In this document: positions 8,265-16,526 of the stretch, piece after piece
Position numbering within the stretch: position 1 is the stretch's first letter
How the letters are laid out: every line of letters begins with the position of its first letter
Source: Pseudomonas luteola NBRC 103146
Lineage (GTDB): Bacteria; Pseudomonadota; Gammaproteobacteria; Pseudomonadales; Pseudomonadaceae
Reading direction: 5' to 3'
Assembly (NCBI RefSeq): GCF_002091675.1
Contig: NZ_BDAE01000011.1
Location: 1-64,000 of the forward strand
Length of the DNA: 64,000 nt
Position numbers and translations under genes: made by a program
The notes under the pieces: model-generated
The model's database searches: none
Told to the model about the DNA's origin: nothing
What the model saw: only the letters and a program-made list of their open reading frames with translations

Positions 8265-9950
8265 TTACTTCCCCCGCTCCGGATACTTGATCCAGCTTTT
8301 ACCATCCAGCCTCAAATAATGCGTATTGTTGAAACGCATCATCACACTGCCTTCGTTTTCCGCCACCACATGATCCAGCTGCGGCAGGCTGGTAATAACG
8401 GCATTCAGGTCGAAATTCGGATTTTTCCAGGCAGCGCCATCCACCAGGTGATTAATCAATTCCGACAACGCAAAGTAGCTGGCAGGTGTACGGATATGAA
8501 CAGGCGCCCCGCTCAACGTCGCCTTGGCATTGATGAGTTTTACGCCGGCCGGAATGTGCGTCACGGTAGGGCTTGGAATTTCTCGCATTCCCTTGATCTG
8601 CATGAGATCGCCTCGCAATGCGGCGCCATGCTCGGACACGATCACCAGCAGAACCGGCTTTCCAGAAGCCTGGAGGCGATCAATAAATCCGCTCAGGTCA
8701 TCTAGTACGTTTTGCAGACGCGGCTTGTATTCTGCCGTGACCGTCTTGCCGGACGTTGGATCAATGACCCGATTCCCGTCGTGCAGCGAGATTGTGTTAT
8801 AAAACATCGCCTCGCGCGCTGACGCATTGTCTAGTCGCTGTTGCCACCATTTGGAGAGCACTTGTCCATCACGGTAAATGGGCGAGCCATCAAAGCCCGT
8901 CATGACGGGCCGCAAGTCCCCAAACGGGAAAAGAGTCGCCTGCATATCACCGTTGTCTTTGACCTGCCCGATCAGATTATCGAAGCGACCGGTATGGTTC
9001 ATGACCATGGCCTCGTCAAAACCCAACTGCTTGAGATTTTCGAAGAGAAAGCACTGTTTGCTGGCAGGCTGATACAACCCGGCATTAGGCAACTGGCCGC
9101 AGCTCGCTCGAAGCAGCCTCAATACAGCTGGTCCGCTGTAAGTAGCGGCCGAATTGAAGTCATCAAACAGCACGTCCATCTTGTTCCAGAGCGGATGCTG
9201 ACTGAGTCCGACATCCTCCATGTCGTCCCAGGCCAATGAGCAGATATTCAGGATCAGCACGTCAAAGGGGGCCGCGTCGCTACCTAGAGTTGGAGGGAAC
9301 TGGCTGACCAGAGTGCTCTGATGGGTATAAAAATCACTGAGTGTTGCATTGAGATTAGCATCGGTTGGCTCTACCGTTCCGCCCGCCACCGGCCTGGGCA
9401 CAGGCGACGCCTGTCCTCCAGGCTGTACAGCCGTGGTTGGGACGTCTACAAGTGTTGGTCCCGCGGCAGGGTTTGATGAACGCCAGAAGGTTGTCTGGCC
9501 AGCAATCAGAATCGCTACCAAGGCTACAACCGTTACCGCCGTGAAACGTATCCACTGACTGAAGAACAGGTACCCCACCAACAGCACGAGACCTGCGGCC
9601 AGCCAGGAAGTATTAATGAACCGCCCTACCAGCTCAAGGATATAGTCAAAGCTGAACGCCGATATCTCAGCAGACTGGGCAAAGAGCCGGCTGACAGGGG
9701 GTAGCCAGGTGTCATATAGATAAAGCGACACGCCAATGGGAATCGCCACGACATGCCTCAGACGGTGCAGCCATACCGGCGGCAGCGGCACCAACAGAAA
9801 AGCCGCAAAGGCCAAATTCTCCAACGCATGAAAATTTAGCAGGCCTTGCCAGACCAGCACGAATTTGGTGAGGAAGTAGTAATTCCAGAAGCCCAACCCT
9901 CGCCAGTATTGAAGCGCGGTGGGTGGCGGCAGCAGTGGTCTATCGGTCAT
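8265..9950 (-). CDS. bcsG: Cellulose phosphoethanolamine transferase BcsG
   Basis: BcsG is an inner-membrane, zinc-dependent transferase of the alkaline-phosphatase fold that puts phosphoethanolamine on cellulose. The 561-aa product opens with L-Q-Y-W-R-G-L and several transmembrane helices (to about residue 165), followed by a Pro/Gly-rich linker and the periplasmic domain. The E. coli metal and nucleophile motifs are recognisable: N-I-C-S-L-A-W-D-D, T-Y-S-G-P-A (nucleophile Ser) and V-S-E-H-G-A-A-L (Glu-His). ATG 9950 gives a start aligned with the E. coli protein; the frame stays open to TTG 9986, but that start has no ribosome site. It is the last gene of the leftward bcsE-bcsF-bcsG unit. 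Confidence 0.95.
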   Translation of the reverse strand: MTDRPLLPPPTALQYWRGLGFWNYYFLTKFVLVWQGLLNFHALENLAFAAFLLVPLPPVWLHRLRHVVAIPIGVSLYLYDTWLPPVSRLFAQSAEISAFSFDYILELVGRFINTSWLAAGLVLLVGYLFFSQWIRFTAVTVVALVAILIAGQTTFWRSSNPAAGPTLVDVPTTAVQPGGQASPVPRPVAGGTVEPTDANLNATLSDFYTHQSTLVSQFPPTLGSDAAPFDVLILNICSLAWDDMEDVGLSQHPLWNKMDVLFDDFNSAATYSGPAVLRLLRASCGQLPNAGLYQPASKQCFLFENLKQLGFDEAMVMNHTGRFDNLIGQVKDNGDMQATLFPFGDLRPVMTGFDGSPIYRDGQVLSKWWQQRLDNASAREAMFYNTISLHDGNRVIDPTSGKTVTAEYKPRLQNVLDDLSGFIDRLQASGKPVLLVIVSEHGAALRGDLMQIKGMREIPSPTVTHIPAGVKLINAKATLSGAPVHIRTPASYFALSELINHLVDGAAWKNPNFDLNAVITSLPQLDHVVAENEGSVMMRFNNTHYLRLDGKSWIKYPERGK

Positions 9951-10039
9951 AAACACATCTTCAATCAAGGCGTCCTGCCCGCTCAAGGCGATAGCGAGGC
10001 GTAGTCGAATGGATGATGGAGCATAAACGTCCGTCAGGT

Positions 10040-10243
10040 TTACTGATTACCCCGCCCTTTTGTCTCGCCATCACGAATCTTGCCCCCTTTAAGCTCTATC
10101 GAGGGTTTCAGGTAACGAGGCCTTTGTGTCTTGTGAAATATCCAATCCAGTATGGCCTTCCAAGCCGAGCGCAGCAAAAAACCCGCCAGAAAGGCCAGAA
10201 TGCCGGTCAGAATGATGGCGTAGTGAAACAGCTCATCGCTCAT
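10040..10243 (-). CDS. bcsF: Small membrane protein BcsF
   Basis: A 67-aa protein with one N-terminal transmembrane helix (about residues 6-28) and a basic cytoplasmic tail containing R-P-R-Y-x-K-P, the signature I know from E. coli BcsF (63 aa, P-R-Y-V-K-P). BcsF recruits BcsE to the membrane and works with BcsG in cellulose modification. The start ATG lies 11 bp inside the bcsE 3' end and the bcsG start follows 89 bp after its stop. GAGGA is upstream with a slightly long spacing. Confidence 0.9.
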   Translation of the reverse strand: MSDELFHYAIILTGILAFLAGFLLRSAWKAILDWIFHKTQRPRYLKPSIELKGGKIRDGETKGRGNQ

Positions 10244-11798
10244 GGGTTGCAGTCCTCTTTACCATAAGCGAAACACGCCTCAATACAGGCTGTGGCTCAC
10301 CCGATTCGGGAGAGACATCTTTGATGTCAGCCGGCTCGGCAATACCTTTGAGCCGGAAGGCAAGGTCATCCGTATAGTCATGCTGGGCCGGTAGCGCATT
10401 CATTCGACTCAGCTCCAGCCCCAACCGCTCGGCACTGTCATAAATCTCGATACTCGATGCCAGCGTATCGACAGAAACACGAAAAATATTTCGCAAGGCC
10501 GGTTCGATATCGTTAAGGCGACACGCAAACAGATACAGGTACAAGCTTTGCTCGACCACCGTCACGAAATCGCCACGACGCTTCATGTCGCACTGTGCCA
10601 ATAGATCCAGAGCGGCCAGACCATGGGCGGGCTTGAGCTTTAATACCATGCCGGGCAGCTCATCCTGTACGATGCGCTCCAGTTCGGCCTGTACACTGCC
10701 AATAAAGGTCTCTGCAGCCACATAGCCACGCATGAACTGGGGACGTAATGCCTGCAGGAGCTTATCGAAGTCCGTATCGCCCGTTCGCCGATAAATCTGT
10801 CCTTGTACACTTTGCAACTGACTAAAGAAACGGGATACATCGTTCAGGTACGGCACAACGAGGTTGGTACCCGCTGAAAAGAACAGCCGTTCATCCACGT
10901 GGCGAAGACACTGACTGATTTCACGAATCACAATCTTGAGCCGATTGCCTCGGGCAGCGCGTAAGCCATGGATCTGTCTTGCCAGCTCCTCTACCTTGCC
11001 CGCAGTTGCAATGCCCAGCACTACCGTAGCGGCATGGGCGCCATGGGCTGCATTAAGCAGATCTTCCAGTGAGTCAAACAGCTGCCAATGCCGGGAGGGT
11101 GCCTGTCGGCCTGCCAGGCATTCTCGCCAGGCCAGAACCACCTCGTCATCACGGTTACTGGTAGACACTTCCACATCAGCGGCATTGGCCAGTCGCAGGC
11201 CGGACTCACTCAGCTCAAGTGAGAAGTCAGCATGAAAAACGCCACCCTCCCCGCTACGCCAGTGATCAATATGGTAATGCACATGAAAGGCATGGCGCTC
11301 CATTTCACCCAGGCCGGATAACTCATCACTCAGCGGCGCCAGACGTGTCCGCTGCTGGACACCATCTCCCACCCCAATCATGAGCCATGTAGCCTTGTGC
11401 TTACGGACCCATCCGGCCAGATGAGCCAGCCGCTTTTTCAGCGCAGCCTCGGTCAGACTGTCCAATTGGCGAACATCGTACTGCACCACGATCAGCCGGC
11501 CGGCCAACCTGCCGTACCATTCAAGCTCTTCGGTCAACCGCTCCAGCCAGCGCTCATGGTTCTGTTCAGCTAGCGTATAAAACCGGACGTTAGTTTTATG
11601 AGCCAGCAGAACGTCGATCCAGCTGTCCTTGGGCCGGTCAGGCAATACGCAAATTGACGATACGTCCGAAGCCTGCTCATGGAGGGTTGACAGCAGCAAC
11701 GTATCGGCCACCAGAGCCTGGTTAACCAACAACCAGTACAGGCCAGGCTGGCGCATATGGCCATATTGTTGAGGTAGGGAATGAATAGCGATGTGCAA
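10233..11798 (-). CDS. bcsE: Cyclic-di-GMP-binding cellulose biosynthesis protein BcsE
   Basis: BcsE is a cytosolic c-di-GMP sensor needed for full cellulose output. The 521-aa product shows the conserved R-H-W-Q-L-F block and a degenerate GGDEF-like C-terminal half. There, R-H-V-D-E-R-L provides an RxxD I-site for c-di-GMP, as in E. coli R-A-T-D-E-R-L. The start is uncertain. The frame is open to ATG 11918, but the extra 40 residues are Cys-rich, lack a ribosome site and extend past family members. I prefer TTG 11798, which has AAAGG upstream and begins where E. coli BcsE aligns (H-I-A-I-H-S-L-P). It overlaps bcsF by 11 bp and is the first gene of bcsEFG. Confidence 0.88.
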   Translation of the reverse strand: MHIAIHSLPQQYGHMRQPGLYWLLVNQALVADTLLLSTLHEQASDVSSICVLPDRPKDSWIDVLLAHKTNVRFYTLAEQNHERWLERLTEELEWYGRLAGRLIVVQYDVRQLDSLTEAALKKRLAHLAGWVRKHKATWLMIGVGDGVQQRTRLAPLSDELSGLGEMERHAFHVHYHIDHWRSGEGGVFHADFSLELSESGLRLANAADVEVSTSNRDDEVVLAWRECLAGRQAPSRHWQLFDSLEDLLNAAHGAHAATVVLGIATAGKVEELARQIHGLRAARGNRLKIVIREISQCLRHVDERLFFSAGTNLVVPYLNDVSRFFSQLQSVQGQIYRRTGDTDFDKLLQALRPQFMRGYVAAETFIGSVQAELERIVQDELPGMVLKLKPAHGLAALDLLAQCDMKRRGDFVTVVEQSLYLYLFACRLNDIEPALRNIFRVSVDTLASSIEIYDSAERLGLELSRMNALPAQHDYTDDLAFRLKGIAEPADIKDVSPESGEPQPVLRRVSLMVKRTATHER

Positions 11799-12108
11799 AC
11801 TGTTCGCCTTTGCCTGAAGATAAACACAGCATTGCAGACAACCCAGCGAACATCCAGTTGGCCACACGCCACAATCCCGGTTTTTGACAGTACCCAGGGG
11901 AAAAGTCAGCCTAGCCATTCAATAGCCAGCAACTTGGCAAACAACAGTCGAGCGATTAAGCAGCGACCTCATAACCGCACCTACCACCATCCTTCCCGTA
12001 TAGCCTTCAGGCCATCAGAAGTTTTGGCCATAAAAGGCAAGTCGCGGCGGACATGTCGCCACGACACGCTGCGGCTTGAGTCAACAGCGTCGGTGAAACA
12101 ACCTCTTT

Positions 12109-12124
12109 CTTGATCTAAATCAAG
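12109..12124. promoter_or_regulatory. Anr/FNR-type oxygen-response site
   Basis: CTTGATCTAAATCAAG is a perfect 16-bp palindrome containing the full consensus TTGAT-N4-ATCAA bound by Anr (or Dnr) in Pseudomonas. It lies 103 bp before the preferred start of the small DUF3509-like gene on its right and about 310 bp before the preferred bcsE start on its left. I found no good -10 box at the class-II distance, so which side it controls is open; the right-hand gene is closer. Confidence 0.7.
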
Positions 12125-12227
12125 ACGTAAGACAGGAAAAGAAGATCTGACAAACGGTCAAGCCGTGCGGGAATGTTTAGGAAATTCCGTATCTAATACT
12201 CATCACGGAAAACGCTGCTCTTTGATC

Positions 12228-12512
12228 ATGAAGTCACTTCTTCACCTGTCGGATCTCTCGCTTGGACGCTACCAGGTCAATACAGTGGTCGATTGCGATG
12301 GTAGCCTGACCATTACTGCAGCTCCCGTAACGGGGAATTCTCCGCTCACCTGGAAGCTGACCTCAGCGCAAGTCCAGAACCCTTTGCTGATGGACACTGT
12401 GCTAACGGACATAGAGCGCGAACTTCGCAAACCAACGTCTTTCAGCGAACCCTGCCTGCCGGATCTGACACTCGCAACTTACGCCCCAAGCGCTCGGTAT
12501 CTAAAACGCTGA
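12228..12512 (+). CDS. Small DUF3509-like protein
   Basis: A 94-aa soluble protein of unknown function. The pattern Y-Q-V-N...D-G-S-L-T-I-T, then L-T-S-A-Q-V-Q-N and I-E-R-E-L-R-K, is what I recall of the Pseudomonas DUF3509 family (about 80-95 aa). That match is from memory and not proven. The frame is open to GTG 12165; ATG 12228 is preferred because the family pattern starts just after it, though no strong ribosome site is seen. The gene stands alone, with an Anr-type site upstream and a strong terminator 43 bp after its stop, so it is probably monocistronic and oxygen-responsive. Confidence 0.65.
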   Translation: MKSLLHLSDLSLGRYQVNTVVDCDGSLTITAAPVTGNSPLTWKLTSAQVQNPLLMDTVLTDIERELRKPTSFSEPCLPDLTLATYAPSARYLKR

Positions 12513-12554
12513 CATCCTGCCCGTATATTCGGCAGAAATTTCACTCAGAATGCA

Positions 12555-12591
12555 CAAAACCCCTGGAGCTTTCGCTCTCAGGGGTTTTGTT
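12555..12591. terminator. Bidirectional terminator shared by the DUF3509-like gene and tRNA-Ser
   Basis: CAAAACCCCTG (12555-12565) pairs with CAGGGGTTTTG (12579-12589), with an inner GAGC/GCTC helix. Both strands end in a run of four T, so it can serve the rightward small gene and the leftward tRNA, whose CCA end is 7 bp away. Confidence 0.88.
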
Positions 12592-12595
12592 AATC

Positions 12596-12685
12596 TGGCG
12601 GTGAGGGTGGGATTCGAACCCACGATACGATTTCTCGTATACACACTTTCCAGGCGTGCTCCTTCAACCGCTCGGACACCTCACC
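12596..12685 (-). tRNA. tRNA-Ser, anticodon GGA
   Basis: The minus strand reads GGTGAGGTGTCCGAGCGG at the 5' end, has a long class-II variable arm, the T-loop GGTTCGAATCC, and an encoded CCA end at 12598-12596. The anticodon loop C-T-G-G-A-A-A places GGA at 12651-12649, which decodes UCC/UCU. It is almost identical to E. coli tRNA-Ser(GGA). A promoter lies at 12723-12751 and a terminator immediately downstream, so it is a single-gene unit. Confidence 0.97.
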
Positions 12686-12722
12686 AGAATTTTTCTCAAC
12701 GTCTGCGTCGTTGAGGTGCGCC

Positions 12723-12751
12723 ACTATATCCATGTAGTTTTGAAATGGCAA
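12723..12751 (-). promoter_or_regulatory. Sigma-70 promoter of tRNA-Ser with GC-rich discriminator
   Basis: On the minus strand, TTGCCA (-35, 12751-12746), a 17-bp spacer and TATAGT (-10, 12728-12723) are followed by GGCGC, the GC-rich discriminator typical of growth-rate-regulated stable RNA promoters. An AT-rich stretch lies upstream (12752-12780). The predicted leader of about 30 nt holds a CTCAACG/CGTTGAG hairpin (12695-12715). Confidence 0.75.
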
Positions 12752-12887
12752 ATTTTTTTTAATGTATTCATGCATTTAAATCAGAAAGCCCAGTTCACGC
12801 GTGACCAGGCAGTCAACCAAACGGCTTTACGTGACTCGAAACAGTCGTTACGTTCACCGCAATATCAATAACGACAACGGCTCACTC

Positions 12888-13583
12888 ATGAACGCACTTG
12901 TTTCTTATCGCTATGAATCCCCTGTGGCAACGCTTACGCTGAACAACGGCAAGGTCAATGCGCTCTCGCCAGCTGTTATCGATGCGCTGAACGAGGCCCT
13001 CGATCAGGCCGAAAAGGACAAAGCCATTGTGGTCATTACAGGCCAACCGGGAATCCTCTCCGGGGGCTTCGATCTGAAGGTCATGATGAGCGGCCCGCAG
13101 CAGGCGATCGACCTAGTCACAATGGGGTCTCGTCTGTCACGTCGTCTGTTGTCCCACCCCTTCCCCGTGATAGTTGCATGTGGTGGTCATGCCGTTGCCA
13201 AAGGTGCCTTCCTGTTGTTGTCGGCGGACTACCGGATTGGCGTCAAAGGCGCCTTTACCATAGGGCTGAATGAAGTCGCTATTGGTATGACAATGCATCA
13301 GGCGGGTATTGAAATCGCACGCGACCGGTTGCCCCGTCCCGCCTTTCAACGAGCCGTGATTGGTGCTGAAATGTTTTCACCTGAAGCGGCTGTCGAAGCA
13401 GGCTTTCTGGATGAAGTCGTAGCGCCAGAAGCGTTGGAAGACGCTGTTCACCGCGCCGCTATGCGCCTGAGCAAGCTCAACATGTCAGCCCATGGGAATA
13501 CGAAGGTAAAGGCCAGAGCGCCATTACTGTCCGCACTGGATGAGGCTATCGCCCTGGACGCCCAACACTTCGGCCGCGCCTGA
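12888..13583 (+). CDS. Enoyl-CoA hydratase/isomerase (crotonase) family protein
   Basis: A 231-aa crotonase-fold protein, shorter than classic enoyl-CoA hydratases (about 255-260 aa). The first oxyanion-hole segment is G-I-L-S-G-G-F-D-L-K and the second is A-C-G-G-H-A-V-A-K-G-A-F-L-L-L-S-A-D-Y-R-I. A glutamate follows in L-N-E-V-A-I-G-M. The family handles acyl-CoA thioesters; the actual substrate is not readable. ATG 12888 is preferred over in-frame codons back to 12801 because homology begins at V-S-Y-R-Y. Its ribosome site is weak. It stands alone after tRNA-Ser. Confidence 0.85.
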   Translation: MNALVSYRYESPVATLTLNNGKVNALSPAVIDALNEALDQAEKDKAIVVITGQPGILSGGFDLKVMMSGPQQAIDLVTMGSRLSRRLLSHPFPVIVACGGHAVAKGAFLLLSADYRIGVKGAFTIGLNEVAIGMTMHQAGIEIARDRLPRPAFQRAVIGAEMFSPEAAVEAGFLDEVVAPEALEDAVHRAAMRLSKLNMSAHGNTKVKARAPLLSALDEAIALDAQHFGRA

Positions 13584-13707
13584 CAATCATCAGACAAACG
13601 GCACGCTGTCACGAAACCTCTGTGAAACGCGTCTATAACAGTGAAAAGACGCTGTACAGCGCTCCTTTTAATCGCTAAACACCATTAAGTAGGAGATTTA
13701 GAAAAGC

Positions 13708-13779
13708 TTTAGATCTAAACAGGCTGTAACTTGCGACCTAGTCTCGACTCAATGTGATATGGCCCTTGCGAGGGCCATA
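13708..13779. promoter_or_regulatory. Palindrome and strong hairpin upstream of the 34-aa ORF
   Basis: The 251 bp after the crotonase gene contain a perfect 12-bp palindrome TTTAGATCTAAA (13708-13719) and a perfect 9-bp stem TATGGCCCT/AGGGCCATA with a TGCG loop (13758-13779). No T-run follows on either strand, so this looks more like an operator plus a leader or processing structure than a terminator. Confidence 0.35.
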
Positions 13780-13834
13780 ATAAATGCCGACAGAGCAATC
13801 GAGCTTCTCCCTATAAGAAGAAAGGGCTTGAGTC

Positions 13835-13939
13835 ATGTTAAGAGAACCGACACCCAAGTGGCGGCAAGCGAGCCTTGTGCTGATTATCACCACCATCGTA
13901 CTTGTACTTCCCAACCTGACTCGCCTGTTGGGAGGCTGA
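13835..13939 (+). CDS. Candidate 34-aa single-pass membrane miniprotein
   Basis: The frame from ATG 13835 to TGA 13937-13939 encodes 34 residues: a basic start (M-L-R-E-P-T-P-K-W-R-Q), a hydrophobic helix (S-L-V-L-I-I-T-T-I-V-L-V-L-P) and a short tail ending R-L-L-G-G. The charge layout fits an N-in transmembrane peptide. GAAAGGG at 13820-13826 is a plausible but distant ribosome site. The stop directly abuts the stop of the convergent AEC transporter gene (13940). I recognise no family. It is too short for a 60-aa cut-off and would be missed by most tracks; coding status is unproven. Confidence 0.45.
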   Translation: MLREPTPKWRQASLVLIITTIVLVLPNLTRLLGG

Positions 13940-14827
13940 TTATCCTGTGGCAGGCAGCCACCATGCCAGCATCAGCGGCAAGAACCCAAACGCCAGTATG
14001 GTTGAACACAATACGAGACTGGCTACTTCCTGGGGAGACCGATTAGCGCGTAGGGCATAGAGATAGTTGAAAACCGCTACGGGCATAGATGACTGGGTGA
14101 CGAGGACAGCATGGGCCAGAGGTGGCAGATGTAGCGCCCAACCCACCAGCCAGCCCACAAGAGCACCCAGGCATAGCCGGATTCCGCCGAATAGGAAGCC
14201 GGACCCCAGGTGTTGTGGCCGTATGCTGGCCAGTGACACGCCCAGCGTAATAAGCATGAGCGGAATGGCAAGGCCGGACATGAGGTCGACGGTATTGGCA
14301 ATCCAGCGCGGCAGTTGGGCATCGAGCATCATGAGCGATAACGCAATCGCTACGCTAATCATGATGGGATTTCCCAGCAACATCTTGAGCGAGCGCTCGC
14401 CGGACATCCAGAAGATCCCTAAACTGAAATTACCGATCGACAAGACCAGATAAAATGCCACGGCCAGCGTCATGCCTTGCTCGCCAAACGCATACAGGCA
14501 CACCGGCAAGCCCATGTTGCCTACATTGGGAAACATGAATGCCGGGGCTAATACCTTCCAGTCTCGCTTGAAGACTCGGGCAAGCCCATAGGCTGCCAAC
14601 CCCATGATCGCGCAGATAATAACGCAGGCCAGGGCCATTTGCCCAAAGCTGTGCTTGTCGATGTGTGCATGCCCCAGTGTCGCCAGGACCAGACAGGGAG
14701 AGGCTACGTTGAAGACCAGGCGGGAGATGAAGTCAGTGGGATATTCATAGCCCCAGCGCTTCCAGAAATAGCCGATACCTGCGCCAATGAGCACAGGCGC
14801 CATGACCGCGAATAACTCTGACAGCAT
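13940..14827 (-). CDS. AEC-family (auxin efflux carrier-like) transporter
   Basis: A 295-aa inner-membrane protein with about ten hydrophobic helices in two inverted halves, as in AEC/BART-superfamily carriers. P-N-V-G-N-M-G-L-P-V at about residue 100 and S-S-M-P-V-A-V near residue 245 are the two helix-breaking motifs of the family. Members export or import dicarboxylates and other organic anions; specificity cannot be read. The start M-L-S-E-L-F-A-V sits after a GGGAGAAAGGC ribosome site. It is transcribed alone, leftward. Confidence 0.88.
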   Translation of the reverse strand: MLSELFAVMAPVLIGAGIGYFWKRWGYEYPTDFISRLVFNVASPCLVLATLGHAHIDKHSFGQMALACVIICAIMGLAAYGLARVFKRDWKVLAPAFMFPNVGNMGLPVCLYAFGEQGMTLAVAFYLVLSIGNFSLGIFWMSGERSLKMLLGNPIMISVAIALSLMMLDAQLPRWIANTVDLMSGLAIPLMLITLGVSLASIRPQHLGSGFLFGGIRLCLGALVGWLVGWALHLPPLAHAVLVTQSSMPVAVFNYLYALRANRSPQEVASLVLCSTILAFGFLPLMLAWWLPATG

Positions 14828-14928
14828 GCCTTTCTCCCCTGAATCAAGGGTTCATTATGCCCTCTTGGGCAGGAACGGGGAGTAGTAAATCGGTATCGCA
14901 GGACGTGAGATCAGACGGAGCATGTGGC

Positions 14929-14967
14929 AGAAACTAAAATGAGGCATGACACGAACGGCCATGCCTC
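14929..14967 (-). terminator. Terminator of the RraB-like gene
   Basis: On the minus strand, GAGGCATG (14967-14960) pairs with CATGCCTC (14948-14941) and is followed by ATTTTAGTTT. It lies 11 bp after the stop of the gene at 14978-15313. Confidence 0.7.
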
Positions 14968-14977
14968 GACGTCAGGA

Positions 14978-15313
14978 TCAGGTCCTCCTGATTTCCTGGG
15001 TTACGCCCCAGCCATCCAACGTTCCGCCAAGAGGACTGACGACGGCCTCAAGATCAGACTCGAAATCGTCAATTGTCGTATAGGTAGCAAACATGACCTT
15101 ACTGACCTGTAAGTGCCACCCACCCTCTTCGTGCGGGATTATCTGAGCGTTCAACGACTCTCCCTTGAATTGACATGCAGCCTCTCGGGCCTGTTTTTCA
15201 TCAGGAAAAATAGCGAAGAAATCGATGGGATGTATGCGTGAGAAGTCGAAACCACCCTCCTTCATCTGCCGGAGCACAGTAAGGCTTACATCATCGGAGA
15301 TGTTTAAAGGCAT
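14978..15313 (-). CDS. RraB-like (regulator of ribonuclease activity B) family protein
   Basis: A 111-aa acidic cytoplasmic protein. The ferredoxin-like fold pattern H-x-I-D-F-F-A-I-F-P-D-E-x-Q-A, then G-G-W-H-L-Q-V-S-K and Y-T-T-I-D-D-F-E-S-D-L, matches the RraB/DUF1260 domain. E. coli RraB binds RNase E and inhibits mRNA decay; whether this member does so is inference. ATG 15313 was chosen because a perfect AGGAGG lies 7 bases upstream; the frame is open six codons further to 15331. It is a single gene with its own terminator. The 250 bp upstream hold nothing else I can identify. Confidence 0.8.
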   Translation of the reverse strand: MPLNISDDVSLTVLRQMKEGGFDFSRIHPIDFFAIFPDEKQAREAACQFKGESLNAQIIPHEEGGWHLQVSKVMFATYTTIDDFESDLEAVVSPLGGTLDGWGVTQEIRRT

Positions 15314-15563
15314 AGGGCACCTCCTGCTCATTGAATGGGATTTTTAGTTAATGCGATAGAGCGTGATAGAGGCGTTGCAACGGTGATCGCCGGTATCAGC
15401 GAAGCCACCCGCAGAGCCCTTTCAACTAAAAGAACGCCAACACAAACGCCTGACGTATAGCATTGCACACAACTAAAAGAGAGCTTTGAGGCGGCACCGG
15501 TTCCTTGGATAGCGACGAGTGGTGCGTGCCCTGCAAATGATCACAGAGCACCTTCCGAAAGTA

Positions 15564-16424
15564 TCAGGCGTTGGAAGTCTTGCCAATGGCGCCTAGTACA
15601 TATTGAGGCAGCGCAAAGGCACCAATATGGATGTCGGCATTGTAATAGCGCGTAACAATGCCGGAGACTGCGAACCGTTCGCGTAGGGTATCTACCGGCA
15701 CGAAACGTTTGCCAGCGTCTCGGCTGCCCCAGGCAAAGGTCATCGCGCCGCCAATGTAGGTCGGTACGGCAGCCTGATAGAAATGCCAGTCAGCAAAGAG
15801 CCCGTTGACCCGGCTTGCTGTGGTCTTCACTTCGTCAAGCTGCATGAAGGGCGTGCCGTTCTGCGTGACCAGGATTCCACCTTCATTCAGGCAGCGATGG
15901 CAGGCCTGATAAAAGTTTTCCGAGAACAGTACTTCACCCGGGCCGATGGGATCGGTCGAGTCGGAAATGATCACGTCGAAACGGTCAGTGGTATTTGCCA
16001 CGAAGCGCATACCGTCATCGATGACAAGGTTGAGACGCGAGTCGTCAAATGCGCCATTGGAGTGATTGGGCAGATAGGTTTTGCACATGTCGACCACGGC
16101 CGCATCGATTTCCACCATGGTGATGTGCTCGACACTCTTGTGCTTGGCCACTTCCCGCAGGATACCGCCGTCACCGCCACCGATGATCAGGACACGCTTG
16201 GCCTGACCATGGGCAAACAACGGCACATGGGTAAGCATCTCGTGGTAAATGAACTCATCGGCTTCGGTCGTCTGGATTACGCCGTCCAGCGCCATGACGC
16301 GTCCCATGCGGGCATTCTTGAAAATAACGAGTTGCTGGTGCTCGGTACGAACCTCATGGAGCAGCTCGTCCATGCGAAAGCGTTGGCCATAGCCGTCATA
16401 TAGGGTTTCTAGATAATCTTTCAT
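15564..16424 (-). CDS. speE: Spermidine synthase SpeE
   Basis: A 286-aa polyamine aminopropyltransferase, which transfers aminopropyl from decarboxylated S-adenosylmethionine to putrescine and releases 5'-methylthioadenosine. The nucleotide-binding motif I-I-G-G-G-D-G-G and the [10 protein letters not shown] active-site loop are present, and length is typical (about 285 aa). The start M-K-D-Y-L-E-T-L-Y has GGGAG upstream; a longer frame to 16499 is Pro-rich and non-homologous. Its by-product feeds the methionine salvage pathway whose genes mtnB-D-C lie just upstream on the same strand. Confidence 0.96.
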   Translation of the reverse strand: MKDYLETLYDGYGQRFRMDELLHEVRTEHQQLVIFKNARMGRVMALDGVIQTTEADEFIYHEMLTHVPLFAHGQAKRVLIIGGGDGGILREVAKHKSVEHITMVEIDAAVVDMCKTYLPNHSNGAFDDSRLNLVIDDGMRFVANTTDRFDVIISDSTDPIGPGEVLFSENFYQACHRCLNEGGILVTQNGTPFMQLDEVKTTASRVNGLFADWHFYQAAVPTYIGGAMTFAWGSRDAGKRFVPVDTLRERFAVSGIVTRYYNADIHIGAFALPQYVLGAIGKTSNA

Positions 16425-16460
16425 TGAGAGGTCTCCCGTTCCTCGGATGGGCGGAACGGA

Positions 16461-16486
16461 AAACGCCCGCCCTGGAAAAGGCGGGC
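16461..16486 (-). terminator. Terminator between the PLDc_N gene and speE
   Basis: On the minus strand, GCCCGCC (16486-16480) pairs with GGCGGGC (16471-16465), followed by GTTTTCC. It ends the small-membrane-protein transcript before speE, so speE may have its own promoter in the short gap or depend on readthrough. Confidence 0.7.
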
Positions 16487-16526
16487 ATTGTAAGGGCAAT
16501 ACGTGACGGTCTCCAGACGCGTTCTA

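Noticed and set aside
12590-12775. A 61-codon frame on the minus strand after the DUF3509-like gene
   Set aside because: It is the readthrough of tRNA-Ser(GGA) and its promoter region; the RNA gene explains the sequence fully.
13759-14046. A 95-codon plus-strand frame across the AEC transporter end
   Set aside because: It overlaps the 34-aa candidate and the transporter gene in other frames, and its composition is non-protein-like. The 34-aa frame has better features.
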